A stretch of 31,440 nucleotides of DNA from CAUYUA01 sp963575675 (GTDB taxonomy: Bacteria; Pseudomonadota; Alphaproteobacteria; Azospirillales; Azospirillaceae): the NCBI GenBank assembly GCA_963575675.1, contig CAUYUA010000223.1, positions 1-31,440 on the forward strand, written 5' to 3'. Every line of letters begins with the position of its first letter. The first letter of the stretch is position 1. Position numbers and translations under genes: made by a program. Below, piece by piece: positions 30,625-31,440 of the stretch. The notes under the pieces are model-generated. The model was not told where the DNA came from. It saw only the letters and a list, made by a program, of their open reading frames with translations, and ran no database searches.

Positions 30625-31122
30625 TTATTGCTTTTTGTAATGTCCAACCGACACGAGATATTTATCGTTCCCGTGAACGGCGATTTTGAAATACATGTCT
30701 TTATACGAAACTTTTTTAGTGAGGGGATCGCTAAATTTATAGGTCACAAAGCCCTCCCCGTTGGCTTTTCCGGATTCTATAGCTTCTTTGATGTAGAGTT
30801 TCCCGTCAATATCAGAGTAGTTCATTAGATTTTTTCCGTTTAACGCCGGAATAGTTCCATGCGCCATCATCACGCCATCCATATTTAGAATGGTGACATA
30901 GAGATCGCGATCGATAAATTCGCCATCTTTTTTGGAGATTTCTGTTCGAGCAGATTCAAGTCCGTTTTTTTCTAGAAGTGAGACGGCTTTGTCTCGAAGA
31001 GATAAAACTTCAGGTAAGGTTGCTCTTGATTCTTCCGCGAAGCCATTAAATGGCAGCATGACGACGATGAGAAATATGATAATCGGAAGCGTAATAAATC
31101 GGTTGTAATGGGATAACGGCAT
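30625..31122 (-). CDS. Secreted single-Cache-domain protein (sCache_2)
   Basis: 165 residues from ATG 31122, which follows a strong GGGAGG ribosome site; the open frame extends 48 bases upstream without support. A signal peptide (ITLPIIIFLIVVMLPFNGFA) is cut probably before EES. The rest is one Cache domain: LRDKAVSLLEKNG, YVTILNMDGVMMAHGTIPALNGKNLMNYSDIDGKLYIKEAIESG, and the final YLVSVGHYKKQ. In most proteins this domain is fused to a chemoreceptor or kinase; here it stands alone, so it is a periplasmic ligand-binding protein or a partner of a separate receptor. Ligands in the family are often short organic acids. No signalling gene is seen directly beside it. Confidence 0.85.
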   Translation of the reverse strand: MPLSHYNRFITLPIIIFLIVVMLPFNGFAEESRATLPEVLSLRDKAVSLLEKNGLESARTEISKKDGEFIDRDLYVTILNMDGVMMAHGTIPALNGKNLMNYSDIDGKLYIKEAIESGKANGEGFVTYKFSDPLTKKVSYKDMYFKIAVHGNDKYLVSVGHYKKQ

Positions 31123-31440
31123 CGTTTCCTCCCTTCGATTTGGTGTTTGTGTACAGCATTTTAAGTGCATGATAAGGAAAATTTTATAAACACGATTGAA
31201 AGTAAGATCAATATTTTTCTGCTTACTAAAGGGTTTTTCTTCATGGGGATGTCATCAAGAGGTCTTTTGCGTGAAGCGTTGGTAAAGATTTTCTGAGTTT
31301 GTAAAGAGCGTTGTTTCAACTGTGCGCGTCGATTTTTTCGTCTTTTATTCTATAATTGTTTTAGATCGTCAGAGTTGGTTTAATATTCAAGTAATATTGA
31401 ATATGAAGGATAGCGCTGGATTTAAAACATCTAATTTATA
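31123..31440. other. AT-rich region without a supported gene, with an inverted repeat
   Basis: No open frame of note. On the plus strand TATAAT at 31351-31356 could be a -10 box for a gene to the right, but the -35 is poor. An inverted repeat ATATTCAA (31383-31390) and TTGAATAT (31397-31404) with a 6-base spacer lies about 30 bases further on and could be a regulator site. Purely sequence-based. Confidence 0.35.

Noticed and set aside
1..31440. CRISPR array, insertion sequence or integrase
   Set aside because: I looked for regularly spaced repeats and transposase or recombinase motifs and found none.

Overview
The window looks like chromosome from a Gram-negative alphaproteobacterium, probably close to Rhodospirillales. 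The best evidence is the run ubiquinol-cytochrome c chaperone, DUF177 (YceD), rpmF, plsX, fabH, ihfA and a MerR-type regulator, an order typical of Alphaproteobacteria. ccmD/ccmE (cytochrome c maturation), lolD (outer-membrane lipoproteins) and kdsA (Kdo for LPS) agree with this. By eye, 1-10500 is GC-richer and 12300-26400 clearly AT-richer. The second part is therefore probably an accessory or differently evolving region. I placed genes by reading translations and motifs; no database search was possible.

Layout. 1-3019 (minus): an RND efflux permease cut by the window edge, with its periplasmic adaptor. 3288-4238 (minus): a decayed meaB/argK GTPase gene with many frameshifts, followed by a good terminator. 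4533-6259 (plus): an unknown coiled-coil protein whose gene is split by a -1 frameshift and holds an internal 117-bp repeat. 6374-10000 (plus): the chaperone, DUF177, rpmF, plsX and fabH block. 10178-11085: ihfA and a MerR regulator whose reading frame breaks at a run of 11 G. 11189-12325: lolD without its permease partner, then a GNAT acetyltransferase.

12467-21402 is the first accessory-looking block. ccmE and ccmD lie downstream of a sugar epimerase and a DegT-type aminotransferase. A divergent pair of small four-helix DMT/SMR-like membrane proteins follows. A minus-strand operon paaK-iorA-iorB-ferredoxin-hisC-like then encodes what looks like interconversion of aromatic amino acids, aryl-pyruvates, arylacetyl-CoA and aryl-acetates.

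21568-27336 is the second and most unusual block, a minus-strand operon of four genes: a secreted SUMF1-fold protein without the FGE cysteines, a two-helix membrane sensor, a 919-residue membrane SpoIIE/PP2C phosphatase with two sensory regions, and an orphan ABC-type solute-binding protein. I infer a signalling module in which periplasmic ligand binding controls a cytoplasmic serine phosphatase. None of its expected cytoplasmic targets (STAS protein, HPK-like kinase) is in the window.

27374-27558 holds two identical tRNA-Arg(ACG) genes. lepA and kdsA (plus) follow, then a strong hairpin shared with a convergent secreted single-Cache-domain protein. The last ~300 bases are AT-rich and hold no gene I can support.
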